From: an uncultured Sphingobium sp.
GTDB taxonomy: Bacteria > Pseudomonadota > Alphaproteobacteria > Sphingomonadales > Sphingomonadaceae
Direction of reading: 5' to 3'
Assembly (NCBI GenBank): GCA_913773715.1
Contig: CAJYHD010000636.1
Location: 1-9,195 of the forward strand
DNA: 9,195 bases
Both the position numbers and the translations under genes were made by a program. Below, one piece after another: positions 1-6,056 of the stretch. Position 1 is the first letter of the stretch, and every line of letters begins with the position of its first letter. Below the pieces are notes generated by a model that saw nothing but the letters and a program-made list of their open reading frames with translations, made no database searches and was not told the origin of the DNA.

Positions 1-830
1 CGGGTGTAGAGCCGCACGTCCTCGCCCTTGACCGCGATCAACGCGCGGTAACCGTCGAACTTGATCTCGTGCAGCCACTCATTGCCCTGCGGCACGCTGT
101 CCACCAGCGTCGCAAGCTGCGGCGCGGCGAAACGGGGAAGGGGCGCCGACTTACCGCGGCGACCGGCCTTCACCTTCGCGACATGCTTGTCCGCCGCCGC
201 CATTTTCTGCGTGAAGGCTTTGCCCTTTGCGCCTTTCAGCGATTGCGCGCCTGCCTTGTCGGCAGCGATTTCCGCCATCGACCGATCGGTGAGGACGCTG
301 GTCAGCGCGCGCTCGACCAGTTCGTCACCGCTGCCCGCATGCTCGTCCTTCACCTTGCGCAGCAGCCAGTTCTCGCGCTTCTCGCCTGGGCGGCTCTTCA
401 TGCGGACGAGCAGCCACTCGCCCTTCATCCGCTCGCCGTGCAGGATGAAGTGCAAATGTCCGTCTTCCAGATCCTTGGCGCTCTTGCCTTCGATTGGTTC
501 CCAGGTTCCACGATCCCAGAGCATCACCGTTCCGCCGCCATATTCGCCGGCCGGGATGATGCCTTCGAACCCGCCATAGCTGAGCGGATGATCCTCCGTG
601 CGGACGGCGAGGCGTTTGTCGTCGGGATCGAGGCTCGGTCCCTTGGTCACGGCCCAGCTTTTGAGGACGCCATCCACTTCGATGCGGAAGTCCCAATGGA
701 GGCGGGTCGCATCATGTTTCTGCACGACAAAGCTGTTACCGCCGGTCCTGGCGAGTTCGCCCTTGGGTTCCTTGGTGCGGGTGAAGTCGCGCTTGGCATT
801 GTAGGTGGAAAGGGCGTCGGTCTTCGCCAT
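1..830 (-). CDS. ligD: ATP-dependent DNA ligase LigD, N-terminal part (cut by window edge)
   Basis: LigD is the multifunctional enzyme of bacterial NHEJ: it trims and seals double-strand breaks held by Ku. The first 276 codons are visible and the frame is still open at the left edge. The N-terminus is the 3'-phosphoesterase domain (about residues 30-160), with H39, H45, D47, R49, H81 and Y85 matching the metal- and phosphate-binding residues of Pseudomonas LigD. The ligase domain begins near residue 215, and its adenylation motif KFDG lies at K257-G260, K257 being the nucleotidyl-acceptor lysine. Domain order is therefore phosphoesterase then ligase; a C-terminal polymerase domain is expected but lies outside. 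The ATG at 830 is preceded by AGGGGAGA about 6 nt upstream. The gene follows ku by 97 bp on the same strand, probably as one operon. Identification is very secure; completeness cannot be judged. Confidence 0.95.
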   Translation of the reverse strand, partial: MAKTDALSTYNAKRDFTRTKEPKGELARTGGNSFVVQKHDATRLHWDFRIEVDGVLKSWAVTKGPSLDPDDKRLAVRTEDHPLSYGGFEGIIPAGEYGGGTVMLWDRGTWEPIEGKSAKDLEDGHLHFILHGERMKGEWLLVRMKSRPGEKRENWLLRKVKDEHAGSGDELVERALTSVLTDRSMAEIAADKAGAQSLKGAKGKAFTQKMAAADKHVAKVKAGRRGKSAPLPRFAAPQLATLVDSVPQGNEWLHEIKFDGYRALIAVKGEDVRLYT

Positions 831-898
831 AATTCGTCTCCCCTGCTGTCGAGGCCCGCCGCCGCCCCCAGCCGCAGCTGCACACCCGTATCGATCCT

Positions 899-928
899 AT
901 GCAGCGGCGTTTCGGAATCGAGCTGCAT
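899..928 (-). other. Small inverted repeat just after the ku stop codon
   Basis: ATGCAG and CTGCAT form a 6-bp inverted repeat with an 18-base loop in the 97-bp ku-ligD spacer, starting at the ku stop codon. No T-run follows it, so it is not a convincing intrinsic terminator. It could protect or partly attenuate the ku transcript, or be chance. Confidence 0.25.
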
Positions 929-1836
929 CAGGCGCTTTTGCGGCGGGGCGTGCTGGTCTTTTTGGCCGTCGTCGTCGATGCCTTGGTCTTGGCGGCTGGC
1001 TTCTTCGTCGTGGCGGTTTTAGCAGGGGCGGCGCGCGAGCGAGTGCCGCTATCGCCAGCGGACTTCTTGAGCGCGGCCATCAGGTCGATGACGTTGCCTC
1101 CCTTGCGCCCGGCTGGTTCGTCCGCCTCTTCGATGATGCGCTTGCCCTTAGCTTTCTGTTTCTTCTCGATCAGGCGATGAAGGGCATCGACATAGCGGTC
1201 GGAAAACTCCTCAGGCTTGAAAGGCGCGGTGCGTTTGTCGATGATGCTGGTGGCAAGCTCCAGCATGTCCGGGTCCGCCTTGTCGTCGGGCAGGCCCCGA
1301 AAATAGCTTTGCGCCTTGGTCACCTCGTCGGCGTAGCGCAGCACTTCGAGGATGAGGCCACGGCCACAGGGCTTGATCGAGACGAGTTGTTCGCGACCGC
1401 GCACGGACAGTTGGCCCAGGCCGACCTTCCGGGTCGCCTTGAGTGCGTCGCGCAAAACGCCATAAGCTTCTTCGGCGAGATCGTCGGCCGGCAAGACGAA
1501 ATAGGGTTTCTCATAATAAAGAACGTCGATCGCATCGGCGTCCACGAACTGGACCAGGTCGAGCGTCTTGCGGCTCTCGATCTTGACCGCTTCGATCTCG
1601 TCCTGTTCGAGCAGGACATAATTGCCTTTGGAGACTTCATAGCCCTTGAGGATTTCGTCGGGGTCGATCGGACCGACGCCATTGACGACCTTTTCATAAT
1701 GGACGCGGTTGCCGGTCGGCTCATGAATCTGGCGGAAGGATATGGCCGCGCCGGACTTGGTCGCGGGATAAACCTCGACCGGGATCGAAACCAGCGCCAA
1801 TTTGATCTGACCCTGCCAATATGCGCGTGCTGCCAT
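928..1836 (-). CDS. ku: Ku, DNA end-binding protein of NHEJ
   Basis: This 302-residue protein is a bacterial Ku, which forms a homodimeric ring on broken DNA ends and recruits LigD. The start reads MAARAYWQGQIKLALVSIPV, the typical Ku opening, and the ring-forming beta-barrel core spans about residues 1-255. The conserved motif VIDLMAALK (residues 249-257), associated with LigD recruitment, is intact. It is followed by a lysine-, alanine- and threonine-rich basic tail (about 258-302) of the kind that binds DNA nonspecifically and varies between species. Length is normal for the family. The ATG at 1836 has GGAGG 6 nt upstream, which fixes the start. It is first in a likely ku-ligD operon. An EcfG-like promoter element sits close upstream, which would fit stress-phase expression, but that is inference. 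Confidence 0.97.
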   Translation of the reverse strand: MAARAYWQGQIKLALVSIPVEVYPATKSGAAISFRQIHEPTGNRVHYEKVVNGVGPIDPDEILKGYEVSKGNYVLLEQDEIEAVKIESRKTLDLVQFVDADAIDVLYYEKPYFVLPADDLAEEAYGVLRDALKATRKVGLGQLSVRGREQLVSIKPCGRGLILEVLRYADEVTKAQSYFRGLPDDKADPDMLELATSIIDKRTAPFKPEEFSDRYVDALHRLIEKKQKAKGKRIIEEADEPAGRKGGNVIDLMAALKKSAGDSGTRSRAAPAKTATTKKPAAKTKASTTTAKKTSTPRRKSA

Positions 1837-1854
1837 GGTGAACCTCCGGCGGTT

Positions 1855-1881
1855 CAGCGACCAAGGCGGGAGGAAAGTTCC
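1855..1881 (-). promoter_or_regulatory. Possible EcfG-type general-stress promoter of ku
   Basis: Read on the minus strand, GGAAC (1881-1877) is followed after 17 bases by CGCTG (1859-1855). The alphaproteobacterial stress sigma factor EcfG/RpoE2 recognises GGAAC, a 16-17 base spacer and CGTT, so the -35 matches fully and the -10 has one mismatch. Transcription would begin just before the GGAGG ribosome site of ku, giving a leader of roughly 15-20 nt. A single short match can arise by chance, so this is only a candidate. Confidence 0.33.
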
Positions 1882-2060
1882 AGCGGCTCAACGAAGGCGT
1901 ATGAGAGGGCAATGGGAATTAACATAGACAATGAACTAGACACTACACGCCTATTGCACGAGCGTATCTCTTATTTAACATAATCCTTGTTATCGCACTT
2001 ATATGCTAAAAGAGGGAGGGTGTGTTGAAGCCATAATGATGAAAGATTTAAGCCGGATAG

Positions 2061-2084
2061 GTGGGACGATTCTGGACCTCCCAC
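2061..2084. other. Inverted repeat in the ku-upstream intergenic region
   Basis: The 276 bp between the ku start and the stop of the small gene (1837-2112) hold no gene I can support and are AT-richer than the flanks. The only clear structure is GTGGGA (2061-2066) and TCCCAC (2079-2084), a 6-bp stem with a 12-base loop. It lies about 30 bp past the stop of the small minus-strand gene, where a terminator would sit, but no T-run follows on either strand. It may be a weak transcript end or an operator. Confidence 0.25.
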
Positions 2085-2112
2085 ACATGATGGCAAAGCA
2101 GTCAAATCGCTG

Positions 2113-2382
2113 TCAGTAAAGAAGGCCAGTCGCCAGATATCCCGTGCCGACATACGCGGTCGCAAGCATCGCAACGCCGGAAAAGCGGGACAATTTGCTC
2201 ACCGCAAGTTCGAGCCAGTTCGTCTCGCTCGCCGAGCGCATCAACGATGCACATGTCTCGGAATCAAAGCTTTCAAACAACAGGCGCTGCATGCTGGCAA
2301 CCGGCCCGACGCTCTTGGGCACAATGGTCACGTCGCCCGAACCCGACGGCGTAGTCAGATCAAATTGATGTGCATAGCCCAT
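2113..2382 (-). CDS. Small hypothetical protein (89 aa), hydrophobic C-terminus
   Basis: I do not recognise this protein. The ATG at 2382 has GGAG 8 nt upstream, whereas an in-frame ATG nine codons earlier (2409) has no ribosome site, so I prefer the shorter form. Codons are in ordinary local style (many CTG, GCG, CGC and AGC), which argues for real coding, although GC content is somewhat lower than in the neighbours. Residues 1-65 look soluble, with one cysteine (C44) and one tryptophan (W56). Residues about 67-88 are a hydrophobic, small-residue segment (FSGVAMLATAYVGTGYLATG) that could be a membrane anchor ending two residues from the C-terminus. It stands alone between ku and the kinase gene, on the same strand as both, with about 130 bp before it. 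It could be a tail-anchored small membrane protein; a spurious frame is the alternative. Confidence 0.5.
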   Translation of the reverse strand: MGYAHQFDLTTPSGSGDVTIVPKSVGPVASMQRLLFESFDSETCASLMRSASETNWLELAVSKLSRFSGVAMLATAYVGTGYLATGLLY

Positions 2383-2509
2383 GCGATCCACTCCACATTT
2401 TTGATTCATTATTGGTTCATCTTATCAACAAGTCGGAGTAGTGAAAGGTTCATTTACAGCTTTGGTTAATTTTTTTTGGAAAGCCCGTCTCTTGGCCACT
2501 TTGCGTTAG

Positions 2510-3889
2510 TTACGCCTTGATATCGATGGTGGCTATCAGGCCCGGTCCGTCTTCGGCGTTGCGCAGCCGGACGGCGGCATCGAAGCTGAGCGCGAGCGAT
2601 CGGGCGATGGTAAGGCCGATGCCCGTGCCGGGTCGCCCGCCCGGCTGCCCCCCCGCCCCACGTGTGAAAGGCTCGAACATCTGGTCCAGTTGATTGGGTG
2701 GGATGCCCCGCCCGAAATCGCGCACATTGATGAGCAGGCGTCCGCCGGTCCGGGCGCAACGGACCTCTGCCTGCTCGCCATATTTGACGGCATTGTCGAT
2801 AAGGTTGGCGACGCAGCGGATCAGCGCATTGGGTTTGACCCGTACTGTCCCGCCGCAACCGCTGACGAAGCGGACAGGCGCACCGGTTTCCTGCGCATCT
2901 TCGGCCATGCTGGCGAGCAGGGAATCGATATCGAGCGTCGACCATTCCTCTCGCGCCTCGGTACTGCTGGCCAAGTCCAGCCCTTCCCGCACCAGGGTCT
3001 GCATCGCCTGATGGTCTTGTAACAGCTTCGCGCGTAGTTCGGGGTTGTCGACAAGTTCGAGCCGCAGGCGCAATCTGGTGAGCGGCGTCTGGAGATCATG
3101 GCTGATCGCCGCGAGCAATTGCGTGCGTTCCTGAAATCCCGCGCGGACGCGACGCTGCATCAGGTTGAAGGTCGAGAGCGCGGCGCGCACCTCTTCCGGG
3201 CCACGCTCAGGTATCTCCTCGGGATCGAGCGATACGGAAAATGCCTCCGCCGCTTTCTCCAGACGTTGCAAGGGCTTGGCGACCGATCTTGCGACGAGAA
3301 TGGCAAGGCCCGCCGACGATGCAATGATGACCAGCAGGTACAGCGGATTAGAAATGATGCTCGGCGGCTTTGCCAGGCGCGGGAAGGTGAAGGCCATCGA
3401 ACGGCGCTCGCCTCGGGCATCGGTCAGCCGCACGACCCAGCAGTCGGGACGCGGCGCTCCGATCAGGCCAGCGGCGCGCTGCTCGTAATCCTTGTGGTTG
3501 GGAAAGCACAGGCCGACCGGCACGAGAGCCGCTTCGGGCGCACTGCTCTTGCCAAGCCGCGCTTCCAGCAGGCCTTCCAGCTCGCCATCCTGCTCCGTCA
3601 GCGCCACGCCTTCTGGTGCCAGATAGGCGCCCATGATCCGGCGGGCGCCCAGCATCGCTTCGACACGCGTGGGATCGTGGCGCAGGCGGTCGGCGATGTC
3701 CGCAGCGCTCGCCACCACGCGTTGACGGCGGGCACGATCGAAATCGTCATGCCGCCCTTTCTCCGCGACCAGCAGCGCAATGATCGCGGCGATCGACATG
3801 CCGAGTGTCAGCGTGATGAAGATCTGCCCCGCCATCGAGCGGAAGAAGATGCGAGCCTTGTCGAACGCCGATCCGATCAGCGCGATCAT
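2510..3889 (-). CDS. Membrane sensor histidine kinase (EnvZ/BaeS-type layout)
   Basis: This 459-residue kinase autophosphorylates and passes phosphate to the regulator encoded just before it. A first membrane segment (about 21-42) and a second (about 182-200) enclose a periplasmic sensor of about 140 residues, followed by a HAMP linker (about 201-253). The dimerisation/phosphoacceptor helix carries ISHDLQTPLTRLRL with H264 as the phosphorylated histidine. The ATPase domain has the N-box (N362-N366, NLIDN), G1 box (DFGRG, 391-395), F box (FEPF, 405-408) and G2 box (GTGIG, 421-425), all intact. The sensor region matches no family I can name but contains two cysteines, C128 and C150, that could form a disulfide. 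Its ATG overlaps the regulator stop as ATGA, so the two are translationally coupled. Function as a kinase is certain. The signal is unknown, and control of the adjacent efflux pump is inferred from position. Confidence 0.95.
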   Translation of the reverse strand: MIALIGSAFDKARIFFRSMAGQIFITLTLGMSIAAIIALLVAEKGRHDDFDRARRQRVVASAADIADRLRHDPTRVEAMLGARRIMGAYLAPEGVALTEQDGELEGLLEARLGKSSAPEAALVPVGLCFPNHKDYEQRAAGLIGAPRPDCWVVRLTDARGERRSMAFTFPRLAKPPSIISNPLYLLVIIASSAGLAILVARSVAKPLQRLEKAAEAFSVSLDPEEIPERGPEEVRAALSTFNLMQRRVRAGFQERTQLLAAISHDLQTPLTRLRLRLELVDNPELRAKLLQDHQAMQTLVREGLDLASSTEAREEWSTLDIDSLLASMAEDAQETGAPVRFVSGCGGTVRVKPNALIRCVANLIDNAVKYGEQAEVRCARTGGRLLINVRDFGRGIPPNQLDQMFEPFTRGAGGQPGGRPGTGIGLTIARSLALSFDAAVRLRNAEDGPGLIATIDIKA

Positions 3890-4611
3890 GAATAGTCCAC
3901 TGATCCGGCAAGGACATAGCCCTCCCCGCGCACGGTCAGGATGAGTTCGCTGCCTCCTTCGATACCGGCAAGCTTCTGGCGCAGGCGGCTGACCTGAAGG
4001 TCGATCGAGCGGTCGAAGGCGGCGGTCGCGCGCCGTTCGGGCAGCAGCGTTTCCCGCCCCAAAACGATGTTCGGCTCCTCAATGAAGCGGGTGAGAAGGC
4101 GATATTCGGCAGCGGAAAGCATGACGAGGCTCTCGTCGGGCGCGATCAGGCGCCGCTGCACCAGATCGAGCCGCCATGGACCGAAATGAGCGAAGCGCAT
4201 GGAGTCGCGGCGTGCGGGTGGCTCGTTGCGTCCGCGCTTCAACAGGTTGCGGATACGCACCAACAGTTCGCGCGGCTCAAACGGCTTGGTGAGATAATCG
4301 TCCGCGCCCAGTTCAAGGCCCAGCACCCGGTCGATCGCGCTGCCCCGCGCGGTCACCATGATGATCTGAACCTCCGATCCCTCGGCGCGCAACTCGCGAC
4401 ATAGCGACAGCCCGTCCCCATCGGGCAGGTTGAGATCGAGGACGATGAGATCGACCACCTCCTCCCGCAGCGACTGGCGCAGTTCGGCGAGGTTGGAGAG
4501 GCCGAGCAGCCGGTAGTTTTCCTGCGCCAGCTGGCCGACGATCAGCTCGCGGATGTCCGCATCATCATCGACCACTGCGATCGTTGCGAAACGGGAGGCA
4601 AGGTCTGACAT
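3886..4611 (-). CDS. OmpR-family response regulator
   Basis: This is a DNA-binding response regulator, 241 residues from the chosen start. The receiver domain (about 10-125) has the acidic pocket D15-D17, phosphoacceptor D59, the switch threonine T87 and the conserved lysine K109. A winged-helix DNA-binding domain follows (about 138-238), with the recognition-helix stretch RSIDLQVSRLRQKL and the wing motif VRGEGYVL. I start at ATG 4611 because AAGGA lies 7 nt upstream. A GTG seven codons earlier (4632) would extend the protein, but the ribosome site would then lie inside the gene. The stop overlaps the kinase start by 4 bp. It is divergent from the adaptor-pump operon across 303 bp containing three 10-bp spaced boxes, a typical target layout for this family, so it probably regulates the pump and possibly itself. 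Confidence 0.95.
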   Translation of the reverse strand: MSDLASRFATIAVVDDDADIRELIVGQLAQENYRLLGLSNLAELRQSLREEVVDLIVLDLNLPDGDGLSLCRELRAEGSEVQIIMVTARGSAIDRVLGLELGADDYLTKPFEPRELLVRIRNLLKRGRNEPPARRDSMRFAHFGPWRLDLVQRRLIAPDESLVMLSAAEYRLLTRFIEEPNIVLGRETLLPERRATAAFDRSIDLQVSRLRQKLAGIEGGSELILTVRGEGYVLAGSVDYS

Positions 4612-4637
4612 GACATCATCCTTAGCGCGCACAAAGC

Positions 4638-4650
4638 ATCAAGTCTTGAT
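4638..4650. promoter_or_regulatory. 13-bp perfect palindrome upstream of the regulator gene
   Basis: ATCAAG, a central T, then CTTGAT form a perfect inverted repeat 27 bp upstream of the regulator ATG. It lies in the promoter or leader of the minus-strand regulator-kinase operon and could be an operator for a dimeric repressor or for autoregulation. It is distinct from the GATAC direct repeats next to it. Confidence 0.4.
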
Positions 4651-4660
4651 CCTAGATCGC

Positions 4661-4690
4661 CATGATACAGGTCGATACAAATCGATACCG
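4661..4690. promoter_or_regulatory. Three 10-bp phased GATAC boxes, likely response-regulator binding site
   Basis: GATAC occurs at 4664, 4674 and 4684, exactly 10 bp apart, inside 10-bp units of the form (T/C)GATAC(A/C)(G/A). The last two units share TCGATAC. Spacing of one DNA turn places all three on the same face, as expected for OmpR-family dimers binding head-to-tail to direct repeats; AdeR of Acinetobacter, which has the same gene layout, is reported to use a 10-bp direct repeat. The boxes end 14 bp before the putative -35 of the pump promoter, a position fitting activation. On the minus strand the first box overlaps TATCAT (4667-4662), a possible -10 of the regulator gene, which would allow autoregulation. 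Confidence 0.6.
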
Positions 4691-4704
4691 GCTTGTCGCA
4701 CTCT

Positions 4705-4733
4705 GTCACAGATTGTGCCGGGAGGACATTAAT
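4705..4733 (+). promoter_or_regulatory. Candidate sigma-70 promoter of the adaptor-pump operon
   Basis: GTCACA (4705-4710) and ATTAAT (4728-4733) each match the consensus hexamers at 4 of 6 positions, with an ideal 17-bp spacer. Start of transcription would be near 4740, leaving a leader of about 175 nt before the adaptor ATG. The weak -35 and upstream GATAC boxes fit an activator-dependent promoter. No better pair was found in this gap by eye. Confidence 0.4.
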
Positions 4734-4800
4734 TCCCTCTATGTTGTAACCTGTAAATTCCGCAGGAGGATGATGTCGGCAGCCCCCGCCGACGCCAGTT

Positions 4801-4883
4801 GGAGCGTCCGTCCGTATCGCCCGGGTCGTCGGCTCCCCCTCCCCCTCCCCCCACGATCGGGGCGGATGAGCGGACGGACCTCC
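4801..4883 (+). promoter_or_regulatory. Long hairpin in the leader of the efflux operon
   Basis: GGAG (4801-4804), a bulged C, then GTCCGTCCG (4806-4814) can pair with CGGACGGAC (4871-4879) and CTCC (4880-4883), giving 13 base pairs with one bulge. Inside it, CGCCC (4818-4822) can pair with GGGCG (4860-4864), bringing the C-tracts into a loop. The structure ends about 30 nt before the adaptor start codon. No T-run follows, so it is not a simple terminator. It may influence translation or mRNA stability; which of these, if any, is inference. Confidence 0.45.
4835..4852. repeat. Homopyrimidine tract C5-T-C5-T-C6 (G-tracts on minus strand)
   Basis: Three C-runs of 5, 5 and 6 separated by single T bases lie in the leader of the efflux operon. 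The minus strand thus reads three G-runs, with a further GGG at 4820-4822 (minus strand), which could allow a quadruplex with one long loop. The mirror symmetry also permits triplex DNA. Such tracts are prone to slippage. No function is shown by sequence alone. Confidence 0.5.
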
Positions 4884-4914
4884 TTCTGGTCAGTCAAGGA
4901 TATACGTCAGACCG

Positions 4915-6048
4915 ATGTTCCGCCCTGCCTCTTCGTTCAGCCTCAGCGTAGCCTCTCTCGCTGCGATCGCCCTGCTGTCGGGTTGCGCCAAGCAGCAACC
5001 GCCCAAGAAGGGGCCGGTCGAGGTGGGCGTCGTCACGCTTTCCGCCGGGAACGTGACCGTGGCGAGCGAACTGCCGGGCCGTACCGTTTCCACCATGATG
5101 TCCGAAGTCCGCCCGCAAGTGTCTGGCATCCTTCAGAAGCGGCTGTTCACCGAGGGCGCGATGGTGAAAGCCGGGCAACCTTTGTTCCAGATCGACCAGC
5201 GTCTCTATCGCGCATCGCGCGATCAGGCGCAGGCGAACCTTGCCAGCGCGGAAGCGTCGCTGGTCGCGGCGCAGGCGCGGGCGAACCGCTACCGCAGCCT
5301 AGGTGATACCGAAGCCGTGAGCGCGCAGGATCGCGACGATGTGATCGCGCAGGCGCGGCAGGCAAGCGCATCCGTCGGACAGGCCCGCGCGCAGCTTGCG
5401 ACGAGCAACGTCAATCTGGAATTCACGCTGGTGCGCGCGCCGATCAGCGGACGCATCGGCCGTATGCTCTTCACGCCAGGCGCATTGGTGACGGCAAGCC
5501 AGGCCGATCCGCTGGCGACGATCCAGCAGCTCGACCCCATCTATGTCGACGTGACGCAATCGAGCGCGCAACTGCTGCAACTGCGCCGGTCGCTCGCGGC
5601 GGGCAAGACGCTGCCGGCCAGCGCCAACATCCGGCTGAAGCTGGACGACGGGACGGATTATCCGCAGCAAGGCCGGATCGAGTTTGCCGAGCCGATCGTG
5701 GACGTCAACAGCGGTACGATCACGTTGCGCGCACAATTTCCCAATCCCGACGGGCTGCTGCTGCCCGGCATGTTCGTGCGCGTGGTCGCCCCCCAGGCCG
5801 TGGTGCCTGGCGGTATCCTCGCGCCGCAGCAGGGGATCAACCGCGATCCCAAAGGTAACGCGACCGCGCTGGTCGTGGGCAAGGACAACAAAGTCATCCG
5901 TCGCACCGTGACCACCGCGCAGGCGATCGGTGACAAATGGCTCATCACCGCAGGTCTGAAGGCCGGGGACAGGCTGATCGTCGAGGGCACCGACAAAGTA
6001 CAGCCCAAAGACACGGTGAAGCCCATCACCGTCGCGGCTGCGAGATAG
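4915..6048 (+). CDS. RND efflux membrane-fusion adaptor, AcrA/MexA-like lipoprotein
   Basis: This periplasmic adaptor, 377 residues, links an inner-membrane RND pump to an outer-membrane channel. The signal peptide (1-23) ends in lipobox LSG-C with C24 as the lipidated cysteine. The two halves of the lipoyl/barrel-sandwich fold are at about 65-95 and 172-200. Between them is an alanine- and glutamine-rich alpha-hairpin (about 97-168) with R125-x3-L129-x6-S136, the motif adaptors use to contact TolC-type channels. The beta-barrel (about 208-292) and membrane-proximal domain (about 295-372) follow. Length is usual for AcrA relatives. No strong ribosome site precedes ATG 4915; the nearest is AAGGA 14 nt upstream, and no in-frame alternative start exists nearby, so initiation may be weak or structured. 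The pump gene starts 8 bp after the stop. Substrates cannot be read from the sequence. Confidence 0.95.
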   Translation: MFRPASSFSLSVASLAAIALLSGCAKQQPPKKGPVEVGVVTLSAGNVTVASELPGRTVSTMMSEVRPQVSGILQKRLFTEGAMVKAGQPLFQIDQRLYRASRDQAQANLASAEASLVAAQARANRYRSLGDTEAVSAQDRDDVIAQARQASASVGQARAQLATSNVNLEFTLVRAPISGRIGRMLFTPGALVTASQADPLATIQQLDPIYVDVTQSSAQLLQLRRSLAAGKTLPASANIRLKLDDGTDYPQQGRIEFAEPIVDVNSGTITLRAQFPNPDGLLLPGMFVRVVAPQAVVPGGILAPQQGINRDPKGNATALVVGKDNKVIRRTVTTAQAIGDKWLITAGLKAGDRLIVEGTDKVQPKDTVKPITVAAAR

Positions 6049-6056
6049 GTCGGTAG

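Noticed and set aside
885..897. A further GATAC sequence (minus strand) in the ku-ligD spacer
   Set aside because: It is a single unphased copy; one five-base match is expected by chance and gives no ground for linking the regulator to NHEJ genes.
69..1022. A 317-codon plus-strand frame opposite ligD
   Set aside because: The minus strand here encodes unmistakable LigD phosphoesterase and ligase motifs; this frame is its shadow.
805..1983. A 392-codon plus-strand frame across ku
   Set aside because: It lies opposite the clear ku gene and extends into AT-rich non-coding DNA; its protein resembles nothing and reflects ku codon bias.
1971..2174. A 67-codon minus-strand frame between the small gene and ku
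   Set aside because: It has no convincing ribosome site, overlaps the end of the better-supported 89-residue gene, and has composition unlike neighbouring genes.
2469..2500. A run of eight T bases near an imperfect AAAG/CTTT inverted repeat after the kinase gene
   Set aside because: On the plus strand the T-run precedes the repeat and no plus-strand gene ends here. On the minus strand, where the kinase gene ends, it is an A-run, so it does not make an intrinsic terminator for that gene.
3098..3895. A 265-codon plus-strand frame opposite the kinase gene
   Set aside because: It is antisense to conserved kinase sequence, and its composition is Arg- and Asp-rich without domain signals.
4662..5306. 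A 214-codon plus-strand frame overlapping the adaptor start
   Set aside because: Most of it is an out-of-frame reading of the adaptor gene with Arg-rich low-complexity content. Only its internal AGGAGG-ATGATG is kept as a separate observation.
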